DNA of 9,803 nt. Origin: Oscillospiraceae bacterium (lineage in GTDB: Bacteria > Bacillota > Clostridia > Oscillospirales > Oscillospiraceae). Location: contig JAISDV010000042.1 of assembly GCA_031264545.1 (NCBI GenBank), forward strand, positions 1 to 9,803. Reading direction: 5' to 3'. Under the pieces are notes generated by a model. The model ran no database searches, was not told the origin of the DNA, and worked only from the letters and a program-made list of their open reading frames with translations. Below, piece after piece: positions 1 to 7,965 of this stretch. The stretch's first letter is position 1. Every line of letters starts with the position of its first letter. A program made the position numbers and the translations under genes.

Positions 1-1
1 C

Positions 2-3000
2 GTCCGCGGCGCCTCAGGCGTCCTTCTCCGCACGGTGATAAAGCTTATCCTTGTGCCGTTTGAAGCCTATATCTGCCAGACCGCCGTAGTAACGGCGCTC
101 TGGCGGATGCTGGTCAGTCACCGCGGACTGCTGCACTGGACACCTGTCTCGGCTTTCGAGGGCAGCGCGCGGGGCGCAGGTAAATATATCCGCGCCATGT
201 GGTTTTCCCTACTTGCCGGAATCACCCTGCTCATCTTTGCGGCGGGCTGGGCGGGCAGACTGGCCGGCGTTATCTGGCTCCTGTCGCCGATCCTTGCCTT
301 TTATCTTTCGCAGGATCTGAGAAAAAAAGACGGCGTTTCCGGGCCGGACCAGAGCTATTTGCTGAGCTGCGCAAAAAGGATCTGGTTATTTTTTGAGGAT
401 TTCTGCACCGCGGACGACAATTACCTGCCGCCCGACAACTGGCAGGAGCGCCCGCCTGCCGGAATCGCCCACAGGACATCCCCGACGAACATCGGACTTT
501 GTCTTTTAAGCTGCGTCTCCGCGATCGACCTCGGCATTGCGGCCGAGCAGAACGCGATCGGCATCATACGGAACATCCTGAACACGTTAAAGCACCTGCC
601 TAAATGGAACGGCCACCTCTACAACTGGTACGACACGCGCACACTGCGCCCGCTGCACCCGGCCTATGTCTCCGCCGTGGACAGCGGAAACCTCGCGGCC
701 TGCCTCATGATACTGCGGGAAGCGCTTACGGAGTACGCATATCCGGCGCTTGCGGAGGCCTGCGGCGCGCTCTTGCCGGCCATGTCGTTCGAACCGCTGT
801 ATAACCGCAGCCACCGCTTGTTCGCCATCGGTATCGACACGGACAAAAACCAGATTACAGACAGCTTCTACGACCTGATGGCGAGCGAGGCGCGTACTGC
901 GGGCTTCATCGCCATCGCCCGCGGAGATGCGCCCCGCCGGCACTGGCGGAGCCTCAGCCGCGCGCAGGTCAGAAAGGATGGCTACCGCGGCATGGTTTCC
1001 TGGACGGGCAGCATGTTTGAATACCTCATGCCCCGCCTGTTTTTCGCCAGCGCAGAAGGCTCGCTCATGTACGAAAGCCTGCGCTTCGCCGTCGAGGTGC
1101 AGAAAAAAGACGGGCGGCACAGGGGTCTGCCTTGGGGCGTTTCCGAAAGCGCCTTTTATTCCCTGGACCCCGGCCTGAACTACCGGTATAAAGCCCATGG
1201 CTGCGGCGCGCTCGCTTTAAAACGGAATATGAGCGACGAATACGTCGTCTCGCCCTACAGCAGCTTCCTCGCGCTGCCCTGCGGCGCAGGCGAGGCTGTG
1301 AAAAACCTGCGCAAGCTTGAAAAACTCGGCGCATGGGGAAAATACGGCTTCTGGGAGGCCGTTGATTTCACGAATGGCGGGGCCTCCGGCAAAAAGGGCG
1401 AGGTCGTTTTCTGTGTGATGGCGCACCACGCCGGCATGAGCCTGATCGCGATCAGCAACGTCCTATGCGGGGACCTGATGCCGCGCCGGTTCATGCGCGA
1501 TCCCGCGATTGCCGCACACGCCTGTCTGCTGGACGAAAAGCTCCCGCTCGGCGGCGTAGTGCTCAGGCGGCACGAGGACTGCCCGCCCGAAAAGCCGCCG
1601 AGGACCGGCAGCGTTTATTGGGAAAAACAGGGGGAGCACGCGGACTTTTTCCGTCCCGCCTGCTGCCTGCTCTCAAACGGCGATTATAACATTATGTTAA
1701 CCGAGTTCGGCGCAGCGAGAGCGCTTTGGGGCAGGATCACGCCTTATTTCACACCGAAGGGACTGCCAGCCTTTTCACACGGGCTCGCGCTGTACCTCAG
1801 GCGCGGAGACGCGCTCATTTCCCTGCTCCCCATTCCCGGCCAGGACGGCAGGACCAAAATCACCTGGAATTTCAAGCTTTCCAGCGCAAATATCAGTCTT
1901 GAGCAAAACGGACTGCACGCGAACATCTCCTTCGGCGTCTCCACCTCGGCTAACGGCGAAAAACGCATCATTACGCTTTCGTCTGACGAGAATGTAACGG
2001 AAACTTGCGAGCTGATCGCCATGTTCGAACCCGTTCTGGCAGGCTATAATGATTATATAAACCATCCGGCTTTTTTCCGACTCGGCCTGCATGCCGGGTT
2101 GCACGAAAGCGCGCTCGTCGTAAAACGTCTGAAGCGCGACGGCGTTCCCGAATGCTTCCTCTGCCTCGCGGCTTCGTCACCGATGACGTTTTCCGCGCGA
2201 CGGGGGCTTGTCCCCGGGCGCGGCGGGCTGCTCAAGGCCATTGAGACGAATATTCCGTCCGCAATGGGCTGGCTCAGCGATCCCATGATCTGCGCGCGTA
2301 TCCCGGTCAGGCTCAGCAGGGGCGCGGAGAGCACCGTGGCGCTCGCGCTGGCCGTCGCCGAGGATGAAAACGCGGCCTGCGCCGCCGCCAATCGCATCCT
2401 CACCGGCGGCGAGGCCGATTCGGCGGACTTTCCCAGCGCGCTGGCTTCCGAGCTTCGTATGAGCGAGGCGCTGACTGCGGATGCGATGGCGCTGCTCCGC
2501 CGGCTTTTACGCGCCTCCGCCGGAGGCGAAAGCCCTCTGCCCGCGCGAAGCGCCCTCTGGCGCTTCGGAATATCCGGAAACCTCCCTGTGCTCACGCACG
2601 CCGTCGCCGGCCAGGACGACCTGGAAGAAGCCGAGGGTCTGATGCGCCAGCACACCTTCCTGGATCTGCTCTCCTGCCCTTACGACCTTGTCTTCATCAC
2701 AGACGAGGGCGGCGATTACCTACGTCCGATGGCGACAGCTTTGGCCGAGCTGCGGCGTACGGCGGGTCTCGAGAGCATCAATATTTGCATCGCCGACCGT
2801 TCCCAGAACATCGAGGCGCTTCTGGCCTGCTCCCTCACAGAGCGAAAAAACAGCTTCGCTCCGGTAGATTTGACAGATATCCTGTCACTTGAAGGTTCCC
2901 AAGCTTACCAAAAATTTCCTGATTTTCGTTGGGATGAAAATGGTGACTTTGAATTTTATGTAAACCATTCTCTGCCGCCGCGCGCCTGGCAGAATATCCT

Positions 3001-5098
3001 CTCAAACGGCGCGTTCGGCTTTATTGCGACTGACTGCGGCACAGGACATATGTGGTTCCGGAACGCCAGAGAATACCGCATCAACCGCTGGCTGTGCGAC
3101 AGCCTGACCGCAAGCGGGACGGAAACGCTCACGCTTTCCGGGCGCAGTCTTTTCGCCGAGGCGGACGATACGGATTGTACGGTGCGCTTCGGCCCGGGCT
3201 ACGCCGTCTGGGAAAAGGCTCTCGGCAGCGAAAGAATCAGAACGACCGCCTTTGTCCCGCAGGACTACGACGCGCGCGTCCTGCTCGTCGAACGGGCGGA
3301 CGGCGGGCGGCTCTCCCTGGGCTGGAGCACTGACCTCGTTCTCTCCGGCGACGCCGCCGCTTCTTCCCGGGCAAGACTTAGCCGTACCGAACGAGGCTTT
3401 TCGGCGGAAAATCCCGAAAGCCCCTTCCCCGGCGCTGCGTTCCGCATCATCGCCTCCTCGCCCCCCGCGGGCTTTACCACGGATAGGGGCGCGTGGCTGC
3501 GCGGCGTGACCGACGGCAGCCTTGAGCAGGGCGGCTTTGCCGGCCTGCGCTTTGAGTCGGAAAGCCCCTTCGTCCTTGTCTGCGGCTGCGAGGAAGAGAG
3601 ACGGCTTGCGGAGCTGTGCACGCCGGGAGCCGCCCGCGCGTCGCTGGAGGACAGCGTGCGACACTGGCGGAACGCGCTATCCGCCGTACGCGTCAAAACG
3701 CCCCTGCCCGCGCTGGACAGGCTCATAAACCTCTGGCTGCCCTACCAGGCGCTTGCCTGCCGTATCATGGGGCGTTGCAGCATCTATCAGAGCGGCGGCG
3801 CCACGGGCTTCCGCGACCAATTGCAGGACGCGGTGAATCTGCTGCTGATCAACAGCTCACTCGCCAGGGCACAGCTCACCGAGGCCTGCCGCCATCAATA
3901 CGAGCAGGGCGATGTGATGCACTGGTGGCACACGCTCGGCAACGAAACCAAGGGCGTGCGCACCCATTGCAGCGACGACCTGCTCTGGCTGCCCTGGGCA
4001 CTCTGCGAATATGCGGAAAAGACCGGCGACCTGTCCCTCTGCGCCGTCCCAGTATCCTGGCTGACCTCTCCCCCTCTGCGGCGCGGGGAAACCGATCGCT
4101 ACGAGACGGCAAGCAGGACGGATGCGGCGTCCCCGGTGCTGGAGCACGCGGAAAGGGCTATGGCGCTGATCCTCGCGCGCGGTACAGGCAGCCACGGTCT
4201 TCTGAAGATCGGAAGCGGCGACTGGAACGACGGCATGGATCAGGTCGGCGCGAAGGGCGCGGGCGAAAGCGTTTGGCTGACCTGGTTCTTTTCCCATACC
4301 GGCCACAGGTTTGCCGCGCTGCTCCGCCGCCGCGGCAGACCGGCGGACGCGGAAAAATACGCGCGCGCGGCAGCGGCGCTCGGAAAGAGCGCCAACGCCG
4401 CCTGGGACGGACATTGGTATCTGCGCGGGTATTTCGATGACGGAACGCCTCTCGGAAGCGCCTCGCAGCCCTGCTGCAGCATCGATTCCGTCGCCCAGAG
4501 CTTTGCCGCGCTTTCGCCGGAAGCGGACAAAAGCCGCGTCGCCGCGTCGCTTACTTCCGCTGTTGAGCGGCTGTTCGACCGGGAAAATAAAATAATCCGT
4601 CTCTTTGACCCGCCTTTTGAGAACGCTTCGCCCAGCCCCGGCTATATTGAGAGCTACGGCCCCGGCTTCCGTGAAAACGGCGGGCAATACACCCACGGCG
4701 CGATTTGGCTGGCCATGGCCCTGTTGCGGCAAGGGCGCGCGGACGAGGCTCTTGAGCTCATCTGTGCCCTGATCCCGGAAACCCACGATCCGGCCATATA
4801 CGAGGCAGAGCCCTTTGTGCTGCCCGCGGACGTATACGGCAACCCCGATTGTCCGGGTCTCGCAGGCTGGAGCTGGTATACCGGCTCGGCAGGCTGGTTC
4901 TACAGGGTCGTGACGGAGGAGCTGCTCGGCATAAAGCTCTCCGACGGCAGGCTTTCATTCTCGCCGCGCTTTCCCTCCGGCTGGGACAGCTGCGAGGTCA
5001 CTCTGCGCGATTCCGCCGGGCGGGAAAGGCACTTTACGCTCGGCCGTGAGAATGCGAAGGCGCTCCCGGCGCCTAAAAGACAGACAAGGGAGCTTTAA
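2..5098 (+). CDS. Cyclic beta-1,2-glucan synthase, C-terminal part (5' end outside window)
   Basis: Membrane enzyme of the NdvB/ChvB/Cgs type that makes and cyclises beta-1,2-glucan. The frame is open to the left edge, so the GTG at 35 is internal and the GT84 synthase domain lies outside. Counting residue 1 at position 35, one or two membrane segments (about 5-25 and 53-90) precede a glucoamylase-like region (about 100-520). That region has WGVSESAF (Glu371), GFWEAVDF (Glu441) and a downstream AHHAGMSL motif. In the family this domain is the GH189 cyclising transglycosylase, and these two Glu are my candidate catalytic residues. From about 530 on the protein follows the GH94 plan: beta-sandwich parts, then an alpha-barrel from about 1227 with FRDQLQDAV, QGDVMHWWH, THCSDDLLWLPW, GDWNDGM (1395-1401, carrying the general acid Asp), ENGGQYTHGA and WYTGSAGW. 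GH94 in these enzymes trims chains by phosphorolysis. No frameshift is seen. Full-length relatives have about 2,800 residues, so roughly 60% is present. Family assignment is firm; glucan linkage is inferred from homology. Confidence 0.9.
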   Translation, partial: VRGASGVLLRTVIKLILVPFEAYICQTAVVTALWRMLVSHRGLLHWTPVSAFEGSARGAGKYIRAMWFSLLAGITLLIFAAGWAGRLAGVIWLLSPILAFYLSQDLRKKDGVSGPDQSYLLSCAKRIWLFFEDFCTADDNYLPPDNWQERPPAGIAHRTSPTNIGLCLLSCVSAIDLGIAAEQNAIGIIRNILNTLKHLPKWNGHLYNWYDTRTLRPLHPAYVSAVDSGNLAACLMILREALTEYAYPALAEACGALLPAMSFEPLYNRSHRLFAIGIDTDKNQITDSFYDLMASEARTAGFIAIARGDAPRRHWRSLSRAQVRKDGYRGMVSWTGSMFEYLMPRLFFASAEGSLMYESLRFAVEVQKKDGRHRGLPWGVSESAFYSLDPGLNYRYKAHGCGALALKRNMSDEYVVSPYSSFLALPCGAGEAVKNLRKLEKLGAWGKYGFWEAVDFTNGGASGKKGEVVFCVMAHHAGMSLIAISNVLCGDLMPRRFMRDPAIAAHACLLDEKLPLGGVVLRRHEDCPPEKPPRTGSVYWEKQGEHADFFRPACCLLSNGDYNIMLTEFGAARALWGRITPYFTPKGLPAFSHGLALYLRRGDALISLLPIPGQDGRTKITWNFKLSSANISLEQNGLHANISFGVSTSANGEKRIITLSSDENVTETCELIAMFEPVLAGYNDYINHPAFFRLGLHAGLHESALVVKRLKRDGVPECFLCLAASSPMTFSARRGLVPGRGGLLKAIETNIPSAMGWLSDPMICARIPVRLSRGAESTVALALAVAEDENAACAAANRILTGGEADSADFPSALASELRMSEALTADAMALLRRLLRASAGGESPLPARSALWRFGISGNLPVLTHAVAGQDDLEEAEGLMRQHTFLDLLSCPYDLVFITDEGGDYLRPMATALAELRRTAGLESINICIADRSQNIEALLACSLTERKNSFAPVDLTDILSLEGSQAYQKFPDFRWDENGDFEFYVNHSLPPRAWQNILSNGAFGFIATDCGTGHMWFRNAREYRINRWLCDSLTASGTETLTLSGRSLFAEADDTDCTVRFGPGYAVWEKALGSERIRTTAFVPQDYDARVLLVERADGGRLSLGWSTDLVLSGDAAASSRARLSRTERGFSAENPESPFPGAAFRIIASSPPAGFTTDRGAWLRGVTDGSLEQGGFAGLRFESESPFVLVCGCEEERRLAELCTPGAARASLEDSVRHWRNALSAVRVKTPLPALDRLINLWLPYQALACRIMGRCSIYQSGGATGFRDQLQDAVNLLLINSSLARAQLTEACRHQYEQGDVMHWWHTLGNETKGVRTHCSDDLLWLPWALCEYAEKTGDLSLCAVPVSWLTSPPLRRGETDRYETASRTDAASPVLEHAERAMALILARGTGSHGLLKIGSGDWNDGMDQVGAKGAGESVWLTWFFSHTGHRFAALLRRRGRPADAEKYARAAAALGKSANAAWDGHWYLRGYFDDGTPLGSASQPCCSIDSVAQSFAALSPEADKSRVAASLTSAVERLFDRENKIIRLFDPPFENASPSPGYIESYGPGFRENGGQYTHGAIWLAMALLRQGRADEALELICALIPETHDPAIYEAEPFVLPADVYGNPDCPGLAGWSWYTGSAGWFYRVVTEELLGIKLSDGRLSFSPRFPSGWDSCEVTLRDSAGRERHFTLGRENAKALPAPKRQTREL

Positions 5099-5114
5099 AA
5101 TTCATAAAAAGCCA

Positions 5115-5143
5115 TTTTCAAATCAGGTATATTGTGGTACAAT
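5115..5143 (+). promoter_or_regulatory. Sigma-A-type promoter with extended -10, upstream of yfmF
   Basis: A -35-like TTTTCA (5115-5120) lies 17 bases before a -10 box TACAAT (5138-5143). The -10 is preceded by TG plus one base (5135-5137), which makes an extended -10. The region is AT-rich in an otherwise GC-rich stretch and begins just after the glucan synthase stop. Transcription would start near 5150, leaving a leader of about 95 bases before yfmF. No hairpin plus T-run terminator is visible between the synthase stop at 5098 and this promoter, so some read-through is possible. Confidence 0.65.
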
Positions 5144-5171
5144 AGCCTGACCGAAGGTGCCGCGGCATACC

Positions 5172-5194
5172 CTGCCGGACAAGCTGCCCGGCGG
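5172..5194 (+). other. GC-rich hairpin in the yfmF leader
   Basis: The arms CTGCCGG (5172-5178) and CCGGCGG (5188-5194) pair over 7 bp with one G-T wobble, around a 9-base loop. The hairpin lies between the proposed promoter and the ribosome binding site. No T-run follows, so it is not an intrinsic terminator. It may be a chance product of GC-rich sequence, or it may affect mRNA stability or translation. Confidence 0.3.
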
Positions 5195-5230
5195 CGACCA
5201 GCGGTTTGCATATACCCGACTACCAGAATG

Positions 5231-5239
5231 AACGGAGGT
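5231..5239 (+). promoter_or_regulatory. Ribosome binding site that fixes the yfmF start at TTG 5246
   Basis: The sequence AACGGAGGT ends 6 bases before the TTG at 5246, an ideal distance. The other in-frame starts do not fit. ATG 5228 lies directly upstream of and overlaps this site, and has no good site of its own. TTG 5132 lies inside the promoter. The protein read from 5246 begins at the point where the M16 fold is expected to begin. Confidence 0.7.
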
Positions 5240-5245
5240 CGGCTC

Positions 5246-6532
5246 TTGAACCCGATAACCGAGCTGATAATGCCAGACGTCGTTTTGACCTGCCTTCAGA
5301 CGGATAAATTCAAGACAGGCTGCCTGAGTGTCGGCCTTCTGACGCCGCTCAACCGTGAGACTGCATCGAAAAACGCCCTCATTCCCATGGTTCTGACCCG
5401 CGGAACCGCCAGCCTGCCCGATATGGCGGCGATCAACACAAAGCTTGACGCGCTCTACGGCGCGCGGATCAGACCCGTCGTCCGCAAGAAAGGCGAAATC
5501 CAGGTGATCGGCCTTGTTTCCGACTTTGCCGACGAGGCCTTTATTCCCGAAGGATCCGCCCTTCTCGAGCAGGTCGCGGCTCTGACAGGCGAAATGCTCC
5601 TGATGCCCAGAACGTATGGAGGCCTGATGCCGCGCGAATACGTCGAGAGCGAGCGCGAAAAGCTGCTCGAGCTGATCCGCGGGCGTATCAACGACAAACG
5701 CGCCTATTCGCTCCAGCGCCTTTTCGAGCTGATGTGCGCGCCGGAGGCCTATGCCACCGATAAGCTCGGCTCCGAGAACGAGGCTGAAAGCATCACGCCT
5801 CTGGAGCTGACGCGCTATTACCGCCGCCTGCTCGCCGTCTCACCCATCCGGATCTTCTATTGCGGAAGCGCCGCGCCCGCGCGCGTCAAAACAGCATTGC
5901 TCTCAGCGCTTGCCCCCCTGCCGCGATCCGGTGAGACGCCTGATCTCGGGACGGACATCCGCATGAATGCGCTTGAGGAGACTGTCCGCCGTTTCACCGA
6001 CGAAATGCGGGTTGCGCAGGGCAAGCTGGCCATCGGCTTCCGGCTTGGCGACTGCATGGAAGCGCCCAATACTGCCGCCCTCAGGGTTTTCAATGCGGTT
6101 TTCGGCGGCAGCGCAAACTCCAAGCTGTTCACGAACGTCCGGGAAAAGCTCTCCCTATGTTATTTTGTCAGCTCGATGATCGACCTGCACAAGGGCGTCA
6201 TGGCCGTCTCCTCGGGCATCGAATTCGATAAATACGACGCCGCCCTCACGGAGATATTCGCCCAGCTCGAAGCCGTCAGGCGCGGCGATTTTACCGACCA
6301 GGAGCTTGCCGCGGCGAAGAGCTCCGTTGCCGGCGACTACCGCCTGACAGAGGACAGTCCCGGCGCGCTTGAAGACTTCTATCTCAACCAGGCGCTCATT
6401 GGGCCGGAATGCCCACCCTCCGAGCTTGCGGCACTCACCGAGGAGATCACGGCGGACGAGGTCGTCACGATCGCAAAGGGCGTCGTGTGCGACGCCGTGT
6501 ATTTCCTGCGCGGACAGAAGGAGGACGCCTGA
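5246..6532 (+). CDS. yfmF: M16-family peptidase homologue YfmF, catalytically inactive type
   Basis: This 428-residue protein of the M16 (pitrilysin/insulinase-like) fold matches the length of Bacillus YmfF/YfmF (about 426). The N-terminal half carries the family pattern of a KFKT segment (residues 21-24), PLNRETASKNALIP and LTRGT (50-54). The HxxEH zinc motif is absent where an active M16 enzyme would have it, as is usual for this subfamily. A typical M16 C-terminal half follows, with VFNAVFGGSANSKLF and NVREKLSLCY. In Bacillus the YfmF/YfmH proteins are linked to the 5-aminopentanol modification of elongation factor P. By analogy with paired M16 proteins, this one probably forms a heterodimer with the active partner encoded next. 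The start is TTG, chosen from the ribosome binding site. Its stop overlaps the yfmH start by one base, which indicates translational coupling. Cytoplasmic: no signal peptide or membrane segment. Confidence 0.85.
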   Translation: MNPITELIMPDVVLTCLQTDKFKTGCLSVGLLTPLNRETASKNALIPMVLTRGTASLPDMAAINTKLDALYGARIRPVVRKKGEIQVIGLVSDFADEAFIPEGSALLEQVAALTGEMLLMPRTYGGLMPREYVESEREKLLELIRGRINDKRAYSLQRLFELMCAPEAYATDKLGSENEAESITPLELTRYYRRLLAVSPIRIFYCGSAAPARVKTALLSALAPLPRSGETPDLGTDIRMNALEETVRRFTDEMRVAQGKLAIGFRLGDCMEAPNTAALRVFNAVFGGSANSKLFTNVREKLSLCYFVSSMIDLHKGVMAVSSGIEFDKYDAALTEIFAQLEAVRRGDFTDQELAAAKSSVAGDYRLTEDSPGALEDFYLNQALIGPECPPSELAALTEEITADEVVTIAKGVVCDAVYFLRGQKEDA

Positions 6533-7806
6533 TGCGGACAGAGACCTACAAAAACGTCGGCGAGACCCTGATAACCGAAACACTGTCCAACGGCCTTACG
6601 ATAAACATTGTTCCGAAGCCCGGCTTCCTCAAGAGCTATGCTATGTTCACAGCCAATTACGGCGGCGCGGACAGGCGCTTCAAGCTTGCCGGGCAGTGGC
6701 TGGACACGCCGGCCGGCGTCGCCCATTTCCTCGAGCACAAAATGTTTGATATGCCGGACGGAAACGCTTTGAATATCCTGTCCGCGCGCGGAGCTTCCCC
6801 GAACGCGTTCACAAGCTCGGGCCTTACTGCCTATCATTTCGCGTGTACGAGCCTGTTCGAGGAAAATCTCCGTACTCTGCTGAGCTTTGTCTCCACACCC
6901 TACTTCACGCCGGAGAGCGTGCAGAAGGAGCAGGGCATCATCGGGCAGGAGATCCGCATGGTCGAGGACGACCCGGGCTACGCGCTTTACTACAATCTCT
7001 TAAAATGCCTGTACCGAAACAACCCCGTGCGCGACTCCGTCGCCGGAACGGTCGAGAGCATCTCAGAAATCACCAGCGAAACGCTTTACCATTGCCATGA
7101 GGTCTTTTACAGGCCTGCAAACATGACGCTTTCCGTCATCGGCAGCGTCGACCCGGACCGGGTGACCGCCCTCGCCCGCGAGCTGCTTCCGGCCGGGCCG
7201 GGCGAGGTTCCCGAACGGGATTACGGCGAGGCCGAGGGCGCGTTCCCGCACAAGGAAAGCCTTGACGTCAATATGGCGGTCTCTGCGCCCCAATTTCTGT
7301 TCGGCACAAAGCTCGAACCGGCAGAAAAGGGCGAGGCGCGCCTGCGCCAGAGGCTCACGGGCGAGCTTGCGCTGCGGCTGCTTTTCGGCGCGTCCTCCCC
7401 GCTCTATAACAGCCTGTACGCCGGAGGGCTTCTCAATGGAAGCTTCGATTATGAGCTGGACTACACCGCCGGGACGGCGACCCTGATCGCCGGCGGCGTG
7501 AGCCGAAATGTCGGCGGCGTTATGGACGCGCTACACAAGGAGATCGTCAGGATCGGCGAAGCGGGACTGGACAAGGCGCTGTTTGAAAACGTCAGGCGGG
7601 CCTATTTCGGCTCGAAGCTGCGCATGCTCGGTTCTTTCTCGTCGCTGGCTCAGGCGCTGGCAGAGGGCGTTTTCTCGGGTTGCCGACCACTCGGCGCCTT
7701 CGAGGAAATCGCCGCCGTCTCCCTGGCCGAGACGGAGCGCTTTATCCGGGAAAGCTTCGCGCCCGAAAAGCTCGCCCTGTCGGTGGTCTCGCCGCCGGAG
7801 CGGTGA
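6532..7806 (+). CDS. yfmH: M16-family zinc peptidase YfmH
   Basis: This 424-residue M16 metallopeptidase is close to the length of its Bacillus counterpart (about 428). The zinc motif is intact: H65-F-L-E68-H69 in the context VAHFLEHKMF. It is followed by SPNAFTSSGLTAYHF and by KEQGIIGQEI, where E140 is the expected third zinc ligand and E133 is the other conserved Glu, by comparison with insulin-degrading enzyme. The C-terminal domain has the usual GASSPLYNSLY segment. The ATG at 6532 overlaps the yfmF stop (TGATG) and has AAGGAGGA 6 bases upstream (6518-6525). The family is associated with elongation factor P 5-aminopentanol modification in Bacillus, but the peptide substrate is not established. 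No EF-P or EF-P-modifying gene lies in this window, so the role rests on homology. Cytoplasmic: no signal peptide. Confidence 0.88.
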   Translation: MRTETYKNVGETLITETLSNGLTINIVPKPGFLKSYAMFTANYGGADRRFKLAGQWLDTPAGVAHFLEHKMFDMPDGNALNILSARGASPNAFTSSGLTAYHFACTSLFEENLRTLLSFVSTPYFTPESVQKEQGIIGQEIRMVEDDPGYALYYNLLKCLYRNNPVRDSVAGTVESISEITSETLYHCHEVFYRPANMTLSVIGSVDPDRVTALARELLPAGPGEVPERDYGEAEGAFPHKESLDVNMAVSAPQFLFGTKLEPAEKGEARLRQRLTGELALRLLFGASSPLYNSLYAGGLLNGSFDYELDYTAGTATLIAGGVSRNVGGVMDALHKEIVRIGEAGLDKALFENVRRAYFGSKLRMLGSFSSLAQALAEGVFSGCRPLGAFEEIAAVSLAETERFIRESFAPEKLALSVVSPPER

Positions 7807-7809
7807 GCG

Positions 7810-7817
7810 AAAGGAGG
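7810..7817 (+). promoter_or_regulatory. Strong ribosome binding site just after the yfmH stop
   Basis: AAAGGAGG begins three bases after the yfmH stop codon. It is too far from the lgt start at 7966 to serve lgt, which has its own GGAAGGG at 7951-7957. The nearest starts are TTG 7829 (11 bases away) and ATG 7832 (14 bases away), both in the frame of the small ORF that ends at 7963. This is the main reason for considering that ORF real. Confidence 0.4.
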
Positions 7818-7831
7818 CCCTGATAAGCTTG

Positions 7832-7963
7832 ATGCAAGTTCAAACTGACATGCATTCCAGTGCGTTCTGCCTGCCCTGCGGGCAAGCGCAAAACACGCAC
7901 ATGATGACAAGTCCTTTTCATAGTCATTTTGTGCCTGCAGCGCCACGAAAGGAAGGGTCATAA
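7832..7963 (+). CDS. Possible small ORF between yfmH and lgt (43 residues)
   Basis: This reading frame of 43 codons runs from ATG 7832 (or TTG 7829) to TAA 7961-7963 and stops two bases before the lgt ATG, a spacing typical of translational coupling. A strong AAAGGAGG lies 14 bases upstream of the ATG, slightly further than ideal. The peptide has one CLPC motif (residues 13-16), several His and Met (for example HMM and HSH) and a basic end. It has no hydrophobic segment and no family that I recognise. It could be a small protein, a leader peptide affecting lgt translation, or a chance open frame in GC-rich DNA. Low confidence: there is no homology support. Confidence 0.3.
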   Translation: MQVQTDMHSSAFCLPCGQAQNTHMMTSPFHSHFVPAAPRKEGS

Positions 7964-7965
7964 AT

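Noticed and set aside
3616..4440. Alternative + strand frame of 274 codons within the glucan synthase gene
   Set aside because: The product is Arg-rich and low in information, and the main frame here contains FRDQLQDAV, GDWNDGM and other family motifs.
3857..4786. Minus-strand open frame of 309 codons opposite the GH94 region
   Set aside because: The + strand carries the conserved GH94 motifs in this interval. The antisense product is Arg/Gly/Ala-rich without domain features, so it is a shadow.
5099..5131. Terminator for the glucan synthase gene
   Set aside because: The AT-rich stretch contains only a weak AAAAT/ATTTT pairing and no GC stem followed by a T-run.
7870..7890. Hairpin TGCCC-TGC-GGGCA between yfmH and lgt as an attenuator
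   Set aside because: Only 5 bp with a 3-base loop and no T-run. This is expected by chance in GC-rich sequence.
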